A DNA stretch of 64,000 bases from Aurifilum marmelostoma (taxonomy: Eukaryota; Ascomycota; Sordariomycetes; Diaporthales; Cryphonectriaceae), in NCBI GenBank assembly GCA_027559495.1, contig JAMXSV010000028.1, positions 2,852,001 to 2,916,000 of the forward strand, written 5' to 3'. The notes under the pieces were generated by a model. The model saw only the letters and a list, made by a program, of their open reading frames with translations, was not told where the DNA came from and searched no databases. Positions 34,434-44,952 of this stretch are shown here, piece by piece. The first letter of the stretch is position 1. The number at the start of each line of letters is the position of its first letter. Position numbers and translations under genes: made by a program.

Positions 34434-37400
34434 ATGTCGACGGGCTCGAGCTACTCGGGAAAGCACAACAGCAGGAGTCTGAACAGGAGCATCAACCGGA
34501 TCCAGCAGCAGGATGGCGCCACGCGGAGGAGGTCGAGGGCCGGCTCGCGAGCCTTCCAGGGCCAGGTCAGCTACGAGGATGCGTACAACTATGCCCTGAG
34601 CATTGCCCTGCTGCACTACCTGCTGCAGCCAAAGAAGAAGAAGAAGGAGTACATCACGGTGCCCAAGGCGCCTACCAGGGTCCAGTCCTACACGCATAAC
34701 ATTGGCGATCTGCTCAAGGAGTTCATCCCCACGGGTGGGACCACGGTCAAGCTACCACGGGACTTTCGTGGTTCTCTGGAAAAGCGCATGGAGCGTGTGG
34801 TCAAGGGCACTTTTGACCAGCCGGGCTACTCGGACCCGAACGTGAAGAGGACATTTGCGGAGGCCTACACAAACTTCACCGAGCATGACTTCCGCAAGAC
34901 GATCGACAGGGACCGTACACTGGAGCCCCTGATCCTCAAGTTCTATGCCGCTGCTGTCAAGGCAATGAGTCACGGAAGGGCACCCGACGACCATTCGTGG
35001 AAGATCCTCATCGACAGGCACCTCGCCCTGTTTGTCAGGCTCATGATGACAATCTTCAGGAAGCACGGGACTGAGAAGGATAGGGAACTCATGGCCCGCT
35101 TGCAGACGCTGGAACAGAAGCTGTTACGGAACGACCAAGACCTGTTCATCGACACCGGCCAGGACAAGGAGCACAAGACGATCGAGGTTGAGATTCCCCA
35201 CAGCTATGAGGTCAAGGATATGCATATGGTCCAGATTGTAGGACGGATTTTCGGCAGGGAGACTTCTCAGCTGCAGTCAGACATCGACCTGAACAAGAAT
35301 ATCTGGACAGAAGAGGCAGCCCTGAAGGATCTCAAGGCCTACCAGCACCGTCTGGACTCGAACATGGACGGGGCACTCCGAAAACAAGACTTCGACGTCA
35401 ACGAATCTTTCGAGGAGTGGAAGAAGGGGGAGCGCGATCATCTTACATCGATGATGCTGGACATTCTGAAGGTCCGCCCGGACCTCGCCAAGACCGTCAC
35501 AAGCTTCGACAAACCTCTACCCGTGCGGCCTACGTCCATCTTTGGAGAGGATCAGGCGTACGCCGATCTGGCGAAGATGCTGAACAACGAATCGGCCACT
35601 GGGCCGGGGGGCGAGCCTAGCTTTGGCCTGAGCAACCTCTCCTTGGACGACTCCGCCAGCATTCGAAGTGTCGACGAGGCTAGCTACACCTTTATCCCCC
35701 CTGACCCGAGGTCCTTTTACCGGACAGTCCTGCAACATGCCATGACCTACGATCAGGCGCACCCCGAGTTCGAGGACTTCACACCGTTGTCTCAGCAATC
35801 ACTGGAGTTGTTAAATGATCTGTCTGGCTGGTGGCGTCTGCCGCAGTTCACCAGACACATTGCCTTTCTCGAGGTTGCTGTGCGCAAGTTTCTGGACCAG
35901 GAGATCAAGGGCGAGGACCTCGACGAGTGCTTCGAGTTTGTCAAAAGCCCACAGCCAGAGCCTAAGAAGCTGCCGCGCATACAGCTCTATACAGCTACCT
36001 TGCCCGAGATCGACCCGAGCCGATGGACGTTGATAGACTACTCCCTTTACCAGCAAATCCTCAGCGCCCTCCATGACGCACTCCTGCGGGATCTCTATGA
36101 TGTGATGATGTACTGCTACCAACTCAAAGCCCCCAGCGCTGGTGTGGTGATGCATCTTCTCATGAATCAAGTCTACTCTGACCCTAGCTTTGTCAAAAAA
36201 GAGGAAGATTTGGACCGCTTCTCCAAGCAGCTAGCCGAAGGACTCAAGGCGCAGGCCGATCAGGTCTACCATGGTTTCCTCGAAAAAGAGGTACCTGCGG
36301 CCAAGGAGGACTGGAATTTCAGTCACGTGGTGAACCTCGGAAGCGAAGTCACAAAGTTGTGCCAGAGAATCAAGAAGAGATATACCAAGAACCCAGAAAT
36401 CATGGGCGTGTCTCCGTTTGCGGTCCTAGTGCAGGCCGTCTTCCCTAGCTTCGAAGAGGACGCGAAGGCGTTGATCGAAACCATTGTTGTGGCAGCTAAG
36501 GAAGCCGGGCTCGAGGTCAACGTCCAGGACGGGTTTGATCTGTACAAGGAATTGGTCGAGATTCGTAAGACGCATGTCCAATACATTCCCGACCAGCCCT
36601 TTGCCTTCGACATTGAGGGCCAGCTAGAGGAGTTTGTCTGGCGATGGATCAACGACGCCGAGAGCAGGATGACGTCTTTTGTCGAAGAAGCCATCAAGCA
36701 GGATCAGTTCCAGGTCAGGACGGCACACCCTGACGACATCCCGACGGATACGCAACGGCACAGTGTCTCCATCATCGACGTGTTCCAGCTGTTCAACCAG
36801 ACGGCGGATCAGATCTTCCAGCTGAACTGGGCCAATGATGTCCACCACGCCAAGTTCATGACATCCCTGGCTAAGGCCTTCGCTGCAGGCATAGGTCGCT
36901 ACTGTGAGATTGTCGAGGGCAAATTTGCCAAGGAGATGGACCGTCAGAGTGCTGCAGAGATGGCAGCAGCGCAGCGGACCGCGCAGGAGCGCATGATACA
37001 GCTGGCGAAGGATGCTTGGAACCAGAAAGAGAAGATAGAACCCTTCCAGTTCTACTCGGAGGTAAGCAATAGGCAGAAGCCCCCACAGTATCCCATCGAT
37101 GATCCTGAGCTGACCCTGTTCTAGTCATTCGTCAAACTGAACAACATAGAGTACGCCATGCAGTCGCTTGATAAATTAGAGCATACGATGAACGTCGACG
37201 CATGCGCCGAGCTTCTGAGGGCCAAGGAAGGGCCTAGAGACCGTCTTCGCAAGCCAGACAAGTATGTCTTCACCGTCAAGGTTGTCGAGGCTGAAGACAT
37301 CAAAGCCTGCGACCCCAACGGATATAGTGACCCGTACGTCGTCCTAGTGGACGAATATCAGAAGCGGCTGGCCAAGACTCGTGTCGTGTCACGAACGCTC

Positions 37401-38700
37401 AACCCCCGGTGGGATGAATCTGTCGATGTCACCGTCACGGGCGCCGTCAACGTGATCGCTACAATATGGGACTACGATACATTCGGAGACCATGACTTTG
37501 TGGGCCGGACTTCTCTGAAACTTGACCCGGTTCACTTCAGCGACTACTTGCCCAGAGAGTTTTGGCTGGACCTGGACACTCAGGGTCGGCTATTGATCAG
37601 AGTCAGCATGGAGGGCGAGAAGGACGATATCCAATTCCACTTCGGAAAGGCTTTCAGACATCTGAAGCGGACAGAGCGAGACATGGTGCGGAAGATTACT
37701 GACAAGGTAAGTCAATACTCATGGTTGCTTTTCTCTTCTGACGACAGATAACTCACACACTCACCAGCTCTCAACTGTCATCAATGCCTCCCTCTCTCAC
37801 GAGGCACTGAAGAGTTTGCTCAGCCGTGGCATTGCGGCATCGATCGGCAACATGTGGAAGACGCGGAAGACGGCTGCTCCGCCAGTTACACAGCAAGACA
37901 TTGAGAATGCGCTCCGGTCGCTGTTCGATTATTTCGACGAGAACTTTGCCATCATGAAGCAGACACTTACGGATGCGACGATGGTGGCTGTCATGACAAG
38001 GTTGTGGAAGGAGGTGCTGATGGCCATCGAGAACCTACTTGTGCCTCCACTCTCGGACAAGCCTTCCACGCAGAAGCCGCTCACCCAGGTCGAACTGGAC
38101 GTGGTCTACAAGTGGCTGGAGCTGCTGTTTGAGTTCTTCAACGCCAAGGATGAGGACGGCGAAGTGCTTGGTGTCCCAGCGGAAGTCCTCAAGTCGCCTA
38201 AGTGGCACGAATTGGCATCGCTCAACTTCTGGTACTTTGACTCGACTGATTCCCTGGTCCGCACATCAGAGCGTATGGTGGCAGCAACCCAACAACGCGC
38301 CCAGCAGCAAGCGCAACAAGCCTCGCGGCAGTCTGCACCCGCCGCCCTAGGCCCGACCTTCAACAGCGCGGCTTTCGGCAGCATGGGGACGATCCGGCGC
38401 GGCAAGAGCATTATGATGAGCCGCAACCTGGGAACGATGCGGCGGGCCAAGGAGGAGAAGCGCAAGGAAGCTCAAGCGGACCCATCGGACGATATGATCC
38501 TCCGCATCTTGCGCATGCGGCCCGAGGCTGCGGGCTACCTGAGGGATAGACATAGGCAGAAGGAGCGTATGGCGGCAAGCCAGGCGGCAGCGGCGATTGT
38601 GAGGCAGAGCATCCACCAGGGGTTCAGCACAGGTGCATACGGGAATGCTGCTGGTGGTGCGTTCGGACGAGGAGCGTATGGGAATCTGCCGCGGCGGTAG
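34434..38700 (+). CDS. Unc13/Munc13-like exocytosis protein with central C2 domain (Ync13 type)
   Basis: Three exons, 34434-37061, 37125-37706 and 37768-38700, encode 1380 aa (introns GTAAGC..TAG and GTAAGT..CAG). The N-terminus is basic and Ser/Arg-rich with a Lys run (KKKKKEY). A long helical MUN-like region follows to about residue 870 (EDAYNYALSIALLHYLL, SFYRTVLQHAMTYDQAHPEF, HVVNLGSEVTKLCQRIKKRY). A C2 domain lies at about 920-1030 (VKVVEAEDIKACDPNGYSDP, TLNPRWDES, VIATIWDYDTFGDHDFVG) with the Asp residues of calcium loops. A second MHD-like helical part ends in a Gln/Ala- and Gly-rich tail. Fission yeast Ync13 of this architecture works in exocytosis and septum integrity; I infer the same here. 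The ATG fits the conserved beginning; the open frame upstream lacks similarity. Confidence 0.88.
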
Positions 38701-39871
38701 GAAGGCCGGCTTGGTCCTGTGTGGGATTGTCCAGGTTTGTTGATGTCATGAGCGAGTGCAAAGCGGGCATGTTTTGTTGGTTCATTCACGGCTGGTCTTT
38801 CTGATCCTACCTTTTCCTTTTTTTTTCTTTTTTCCCACCCTTTTCCTTCTCTTTTCCTCGACGGCCAGCAAGTATGGATTCTTAATGACATGGCAGAAGA
38901 TGATTGATGTTTCTCTGCTTGGGCCAGCAGCGGATACCCTGACTAAGAGGAGGAAGCCCAAAGGGCAATAGGCAAACGACGATGAAGATAATTATGAATT
39001 GGTAGATTTTGCATTCGGTAGCCGTATTTAAGTGTTTTCTACCTTCATGTGTTTCCCATTCAATTGAAAAAATAAAAATGGTATGTGCACTGGATGGTGT
39101 ACAGAGCAAGTGAGATGTGGTGTGGTCAAAGTTCGGATACAGTACTCAATGTGTAGCAGGGTTTGTGAGGGCAACGAGAATAATCCGTGATCAAATTTTC
39201 GATTGACACCTACCTCTCTTTTCCTCATTCAGCACCTCGAACTCAACAAAACCGACCTTGCCCTAGGCCACTCTGCTCCTTGCGACCTTGCCATTTCTGT
39301 TCGGATTCGTCATTTGAATCTCCAAGGCTTGTTTAGTCAAACAGGCAGGAGCAGTCCACGTATCTCTTGCCCTCTTGAAATCCTCGCCTTGGGCGGTCGC
39401 TCTTGCTTCCCTTCATCCCATGCAGCAGCCTGGAAGCAGAGCGGTGCTGGGCCAGGCCCTCACCACAGCCACGTACCACCGGGCCACGTCCAGAGCTACA
39501 TCCAGGTACAGCAGGTCCAAGCTGGCCGCGGCCCCCTGCTCGGGTCACCTAAACTACGACGAAATCTCGCTCAAGCTGCCCCACTATTGCAACAAGGCGC
39601 TGTGGCCCCTGATTCGGCTGTTACCCCTCCACCGAGCCGGACCCCTCCACATCATCTCTGGTGGACTAGAAGAAGTTGGCCAACTGGACTCCCCACCACT
39701 CCTCTTCACCGTCCATATTCTACCACCTCCCTCCCAACAGCACCAGCACTACTCTCCTCGAAGAGGACCAATCTACCCAACATTTCGTCCTCCCGCACAG
39801 CCCAGATCGCCCGACACCTCTCGGGCTCATCATCTCCCTCGTCGTCGACCTCAATCGTCCCTGACAGCAAG
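38701..39871. other. Intergenic region and long pyrophosphatase leader
   Basis: 3' flank of the Unc13-like gene, then about 0.7 kb of sequence open in the pyrophosphatase frame (from about 39203) but without an in-frame ATG before 39872. Another frame has an ATG at 39420 opening with [14 protein letters not shown], basic and acid-free. This may be leader only; see findings. Confidence 0.5.
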
Positions 39872-41072
39872 ATGGCTTACACCACCCGCAAGGTTGCTGC
39901 TCCCTACACCTTGGAGCACAGGGTGTACATTGAGAAGGATGGCGTCCCCGTCTCTCCCTTCCACGACATCCCTCTCTTCGCCAACCAGGAGCAGACCATC
40001 CTGAACATGGTTGTCGAGATCCCTCGCTGGACCAATGCCAAGCTTGAGGTGAGCTAGCTCTGCTGTGCTGTGTTTTTCGCTGCGTCTGAAGATGTCCACT
40101 CCCGCACCGGGAAACCGATTTTGCCACTAGAGGAGGGGGGAGAGCCTCACCACCGCCGAGCCCCCTCTGCAAAGCTCTGGTCATAGTAAAGCTCACCTGA
40201 CTGACAATTCTGTGATGCTGTAGATTTCCAAGGAGGAGCTCCTCAACCCCATCAAGCAGGACACCAAGAAGGGCAAGCTTCGATATGTCCGCAACTGCTT
40301 CCCCCACAAGGGCTACCTGTGGAACTACGGTGCCTTTCCCCAGGTATGATCTGACCTTGATCCAGTTCCCCTCCCGATCGGAAACTCTAGACCACAGAGG
40401 ACAGCAGCAGCTGACAATTCTGAACCAGACCTGGGAGGACCCCAACGTCGTGCACCCCGAGACCAAGGCCAAGGGTGACAACGACCCTCTTGACGTCTGC
40501 GAGATCGGCGAGCTGGTCGGCTACACCGGCCAGGTCAAGCAGGTCAAGGTTCTCGGCGTCATGGCCCTCCTTGATGAGGAGGAGACCGACTGGAAGGTGA
40601 TCGTTATTGACGTCAACGACCCTCTGGCCTCCAAGCTCAACGACGTCGAGGACGTCGAGCGTCACCTGCCCGGCCTGCTGCGCGCCACCAACGAGTGGTT
40701 CCGCATCTACAAGATTCCCGATGGCAAGCCCGAGAACCAGTTCGCCTTCACTGGCGAGTGCAAGAACAAGAAGTACGCCATGGATGTCATCCGTGAGTGT
40801 GCTGAGGCCTGGGACAGGCTCATCACCGGCAAGACCCAGCCCGGTGGCGTCTCTACGTATGTTACCATCCCCCTTGCGTCTTCAATCTTGTTTCCTGCAT
40901 GACTTCAGCTCACTAACATTCCTTTTCCAGCACCAACGTCACGGTGTCCCACTCCCCCAGCCGCATCGACTCCAGCCAGCTGCCCCCTATCCCCGCCAAC
41001 GAGAACCTCCCCGCCGAGAAGATCGACGCCTCGATAGACAAGTGGTTCTTCATCAGCGGCGCCTCCGCATAA
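39872..41072 (+). CDS. IPP1: Inorganic pyrophosphatase
   Basis: Four exons: 39872-40048, 40224-40343, 40429-40856 and 40931-41072, together 867 nt and 288 aa. It hydrolyses pyrophosphate to two phosphates, pulling biosynthetic reactions forward; a family I enzyme needing Mg2+. Visible: [18 protein letters not shown] at the start, [16 protein letters not shown], the [31 protein letters not shown] segment split by an intron, the signature [11 protein letters not shown] with metal-binding aspartates, and [12 protein letters not shown]. Length matches yeast Ipp1. The ATG at 39872 is the only in-frame one near the conserved start, but the frame is open far upstream and the residues just before Met resemble a mitochondrial presequence. 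Confidence 0.96.
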
Positions 41073-41936
41073 ATTGGCCTAGCGGCACTCCAGACACATG
41101 TGATATGTCGCAGCTCAGTCTGACCTTGCAGGCCATCTGCCTGTAGGCTGATAAGCTCGAAAGTCTGGTGGATTTTTTGTCTTGGGCAGCACGTTGAGGG
41201 TTTCGAATGACTGGCCTCTTCGGGTGTCACCACTTTTGTCGTTCCAGCTCCGTAGCGTGCAAAGTGGACACCAATATATAGTAACAAGTTGCCAAAAGAA
41301 GAATCAAAAGTTGATGTGCTTTTAGATTCCTTGTTCAAAGTTTCTGCTTTGCTCCAACTGCCTATTTCGTCATGGTAAACTTGGTATTTCTAGGGGAGAT
41401 GCCCACGCTGGCCCTTCGGATGTCTTTCATCGTAACCCGTTCAGTTTTCCTTCCTCGACTCTCTGCCTTGTGGACCTATCTCCTACCTAACCCGGGTGTC
41501 ATCTTTCTGGTTGGGCCCGCCTGTACAATACCCTCTTGCCACAGCTATTGCCTGTTGGGACAAGCTGCCCCATAGCTCCATAATCTCCCGGCATTGCACG
41601 GTTTCGCCCTGACACCGATACTTATGTCGCTCTCGAATAGTATGGAAACCGTCCCTTTGGCGAGCCAGCCCCTTCGTAGATAGTTGAAGTCTCGGCAGAG
41701 CACCCTGAACTGTCCCTGCTATACAGCAGACCAAGTTCACCTCGGACTTTCGCGAGGCTGCAGATTGGACGCCTACCCCACCATGTCGATTCTTCCAATT
41801 CTCGTCTCCTCTGCCGTCTTCTTGTGCTCCTCATTGAGCCAATGCCGAATCAAAATTGGATAACGCCGCAGCGATGCGCCCCGTACGCAGTAAAAAGTGA
41901 AGCGGAAAATATAGCCCCGCACAGCGGCTGATCTGA
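41073..41936. other. Convergent intergenic region
   Basis: 3' flanks of IPP1 (+) and mL53 (-). No supported gene. Confidence 0.6.
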
Positions 41937-42353
41937 TTATGCGTCTGCCAAGGCAGCCTGCTTCTGGAGGACACGGGAATGTCGGTCGCATTCCTCGATA
42001 AGGCCCTTGATACCCATGCTCTCGCAGTCGAGATCTAGGAGCTTGCCGTCCTCTGTGTGAGGGCGATTGAAGTCGAACGGTTAGTTGGGAGGAACACATC
42101 TCGCAGGTCGCAGCAGCTTCGGAATAGCTGATAGGGAGGGAGGGAGAGGATCAGGGGAAGAGAAGAGCGTACTGAATTTCACCTGCAGCGAGGTCTTCTC
42201 TGTTGCCGACTTGGGCAGCAGCTTCGTGTTGATCGCCATGCCCTGGCTCCTCGCGGACGGAGGCAGGACGGTGAGGAAGAGGCGCGCGGACTTGGACTTG
42301 GCCGAGAAGGGGTTAATCTTGGTGGTCACCTCGGTGATGAAGCGGGTGATCAT
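41937..42353 (-). CDS. MRPL44: Mitochondrial large-subunit ribosomal protein mL53
   Basis: Minus-strand exons 42353-42173 and 42052-41937 (intron GTACGC..CAG, 120 nt) encode 98 aa. It starts MITRFITEVTTKINPFSAKS, continues ARLFLTVLPPSARSQGMAIN, and the splice joins VKF to KDGKLLDLDCESMGIKGLIE, ending DRHSRVLQKQAALADA. This matches yeast Mrpl44/mL53, a small thioredoxin-like-fold protein of the mitoribosome large subunit, in length and order. The acceptor choice is supported by restoring the KFKDGK junction and total length of 297 nt. The gene is too interrupted to appear as one long frame and would be easy to miss. Confidence 0.88.
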
Positions 42354-42853
42354 CTTGGGCGAGCTGTAAGGGGGTGGCCGTGGGAGAAGAGAGTGGTTTT
42401 GTTGCTGCCTCAGTGGCTGTTTTGGTGCAATGCCATGCACATTCTCACCAGCACCTATCATCCAACGCCTGGGCTCCTCGAAAATTCGCGGGATGTTTTT
42501 TTGCCCAGCAGCGGCACCCCCCCCCCCCGGGAAGCCGAGAAGCGCGGGGAAGCTCGGACCAACGCTAGCAGGTCCCTCAGTGGTGTCAGCCCTGAAAGCT
42601 TCCAGAACGTCTTACCTATGCACCACCCAGAGGGTGACGTCGGGCAGGCAAGAGTCCCCAGCTTGGCCCCTGGAACATTTCGAACAGCCAAAAAAAAGTA
42701 GCCAGCTTTACACTGATTGCGCTTCCTAGTGCTTGGCCTTTCTCACACCCTCCGCTCTATCACCTACCATCTACATACCTCAGTCGGAGATTCTTACCTC
42801 TGTGGGCAAGGTCGAAGACCGTTAGGCGGAGGGGCACCCAAAGAGAGGCTATC
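42354..42853. promoter_or_regulatory. Bidirectional promoter region, mL53 / Sec20
   Basis: 500 nt separate the divergent starts of mL53 (42353, -) and Sec20 (42854, +), so both promoters and leaders must fit here. A ten-C run lies near 42518-42527. No ORF of note. No specific factor site is claimed. Confidence 0.6.
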
Positions 42854-44202
42854 ATGTCCTTCGACGCCCTCCAGGAGCGTCTCACCGCGCTCCAGGAGAC
42901 AACCACACAGGTCAGGGACCTGATCGACCGGCTCTCGAAACTCGACTTCCAGCCGGGCTCTGTGCCGCTCCCGCCACGGGGCGACGACGATGACGACGAG
43001 AATGTGGCGACCGAGCTGAGCGGCGAGATCAACCAGATCTTGCGCGAGGAGGAGGAGGACCTGGAGCTGCTGGCCGAGGAGGTCACGGACTTGAGGGGCG
43101 GCAAGGAGGGCAGCGAGGCCGCAAGGCGGAAGGAGAGGCTACGAGAGGGGCTGACGAGGCTGGAAGGGTCCGTGAAGAGGTGAGCCGTCTATATACTGCC
43201 CAGTCCAGCCCAGCGCCGGCCCCTTAGACAGCCCCGACTGCGCTTGCACCAAAACATGTATCACTGGACATGAAGAGAACATGGCTGACGCATAGGTCGT
43301 TAAACTTACATGACAACAGCGCCCGCATCGACTTCCACAAAGCCCAGCTCACAGCCCGCCGCTCTCTCGACGCCGCCCGCCGGCTCGAGCACCAGATCTT
43401 ACTACAGTCCTACGCTACCAAGGCGGCCTCGACCCCGTCTCGAAGCGGCGCCAATTCCCCAGTCCCGCAGCAGCAGCAGCCACAGGCCTCCTCGTCCCTA
43501 GGCCCCCGCCGCAGACACACGCAGCGGGCCGCCAACCAGGATCCAGATGACCCCGCAGCAGCAGCCTCGTCGGAGCTGACGCGGTCGCTACACCGCGCGC
43601 GCCAGCTGGTGCAGGACGAGCTGGCGCGCTCCGTGACGCTGCACGAGTCGCTGCAGGGGTCGACGGCCCAGCTGCGGCAGCTCGGCGGGACGTACGGGCG
43701 CATGGAGGACATGCTGGCTTCCAGCAGGGATCTGCTCGGCACGCTGATGAAGAGCACAAAGAGCGACACGTGGTACCTCGAGACCACCTTTTACATGCTC
43801 GTCGCCACCTTGGGCTGGCTCGTCTTCCGCCGCTGGCTGTACGGCCCGCTCTGGTGGCTGGTCTGGCTACCCCTGCGCCTGGTCTTCAGGACGGGCTCGG
43901 GTGCCGTGAGCATGGTAGGCGGCTCGGGTCCCGGCTCCGGCGCGAGGATGGAGGTTGTGGACGGCAGCGGCAGGAAGGTGGATGTCGAGATGGGCAGCGA
44001 GGGTGCGGTGCCGACTATGAATGTCGGGAAAGATGACAAGAGGAAGATAGACAAGAACGGGGCGGCGGATTCGGAGAGTATGGTCGAGCAGGTCGGTCGG
44101 ATCATCGATAGTGGTGATGCGAGTGTTGAGGAAGTAGATGCTGAGGAGGCGTTCGTGCGGGTTTCAGACGGGGAGGAAGCGCGGGTGAGGGATGAGTTGT
44201 AG
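42854..44202 (+). CDS. SEC20: SNARE protein Sec20 (Golgi-to-ER retrograde transport)
   Basis: Two exons: 42854-43179, then from 43296 (or 43320) to 44202. The donor is GTGAGC; two acceptors 24 nt apart both keep frame and give 410 or 402 aa. The N-terminal half is coiled coil with an acidic loop (GDDDDDEN) and a second one rich in Glu. Exon 2 holds the Sec20-type SNARE region (ARIDFHKAQLTARRSLDAAR, then SELTRSLHRARQLVQDELAR, TLHESLQGSTAQLRQLGGTY). A membrane segment follows at about 270-305 (FYMLVATLGWLVFRRWLYGP). Sec20 is the Qb-like SNARE that with Ufe1, Use1 and Sec22 fuses COPI vesicles with the ER. The tail beyond the membrane segment is long and acidic and would be luminal; I see no HDEL-type ending. 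Confidence 0.88.
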
Positions 44203-44952
44203 ACGAGGCATTTAGGAGATATTTTGAAATTTTCTTGCATACAGCTCCGTCACAGATACCCCTCTTAGCACATTAATGAATCTTAGATTAATTCCAACTG
44301 GTCATCTCCCATGTCCACGGCCACAACGATTTGGCTGAAGTAGCAACGGGATGCATCCTGCCTTTGAATGACTCCATCCCTATCCTGAAAGAGACTCTGG
44401 CAGACAAGATGAGTAGATGGTGCTTGTTCATGTGTGTTGTGTAAGTGCATATGCACGAGAGTCAATATGAGTGGCCATAAATAAAATGCAATTTCAGTAC
44501 ATCGTAAGTAGATCAGTTCCCCCGCGTCCAAAACACCAGGACAAATGCTACCACGCCTTCATAACGCATCGTACCGAGTCGCTCTCGTCCACTTATATAC
44601 ACTCAAGTGCCCCTTCTCGTATTCTTGATATTAGAATCCCTCCACATCTTTCCCTTCCCTGTCTTTTCTCCTTGTAAGCTCCCAGAGTTGTGTTTGTTGC
44701 TAGTTAGTACAAGCCAGCATTCTTTCCTTCTCTAACACTGTGTATTCTGTCGGGGCCAGTGACACTTTTTTCCTTCTTCTTTTCTTTTTCGGGCCTCCTA
44801 GCAGTAGCCCTCTCGCCGACTTCTTGTTGTAGGAACCCGTCCAATCTGCCATCCGCAGGAAGATGGAATTATAGACATCCATATATATATCTACTCATCT
44901 TTCCTCCAACGACTGGCGCCTCACGCCGCCCTACTGGCACGGAAGTCACTTT
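44203..44952. other. Convergent intergenic region
   Basis: 3' flanks of SEC20 (+) and the monooxygenase (-). No supported gene. Confidence 0.6.

Noticed and set aside
42354..42729. Open frames upstream of SEC20
   Set aside because: They fall in the shared promoter, contain a ten-C run and show no similarity to known proteins.
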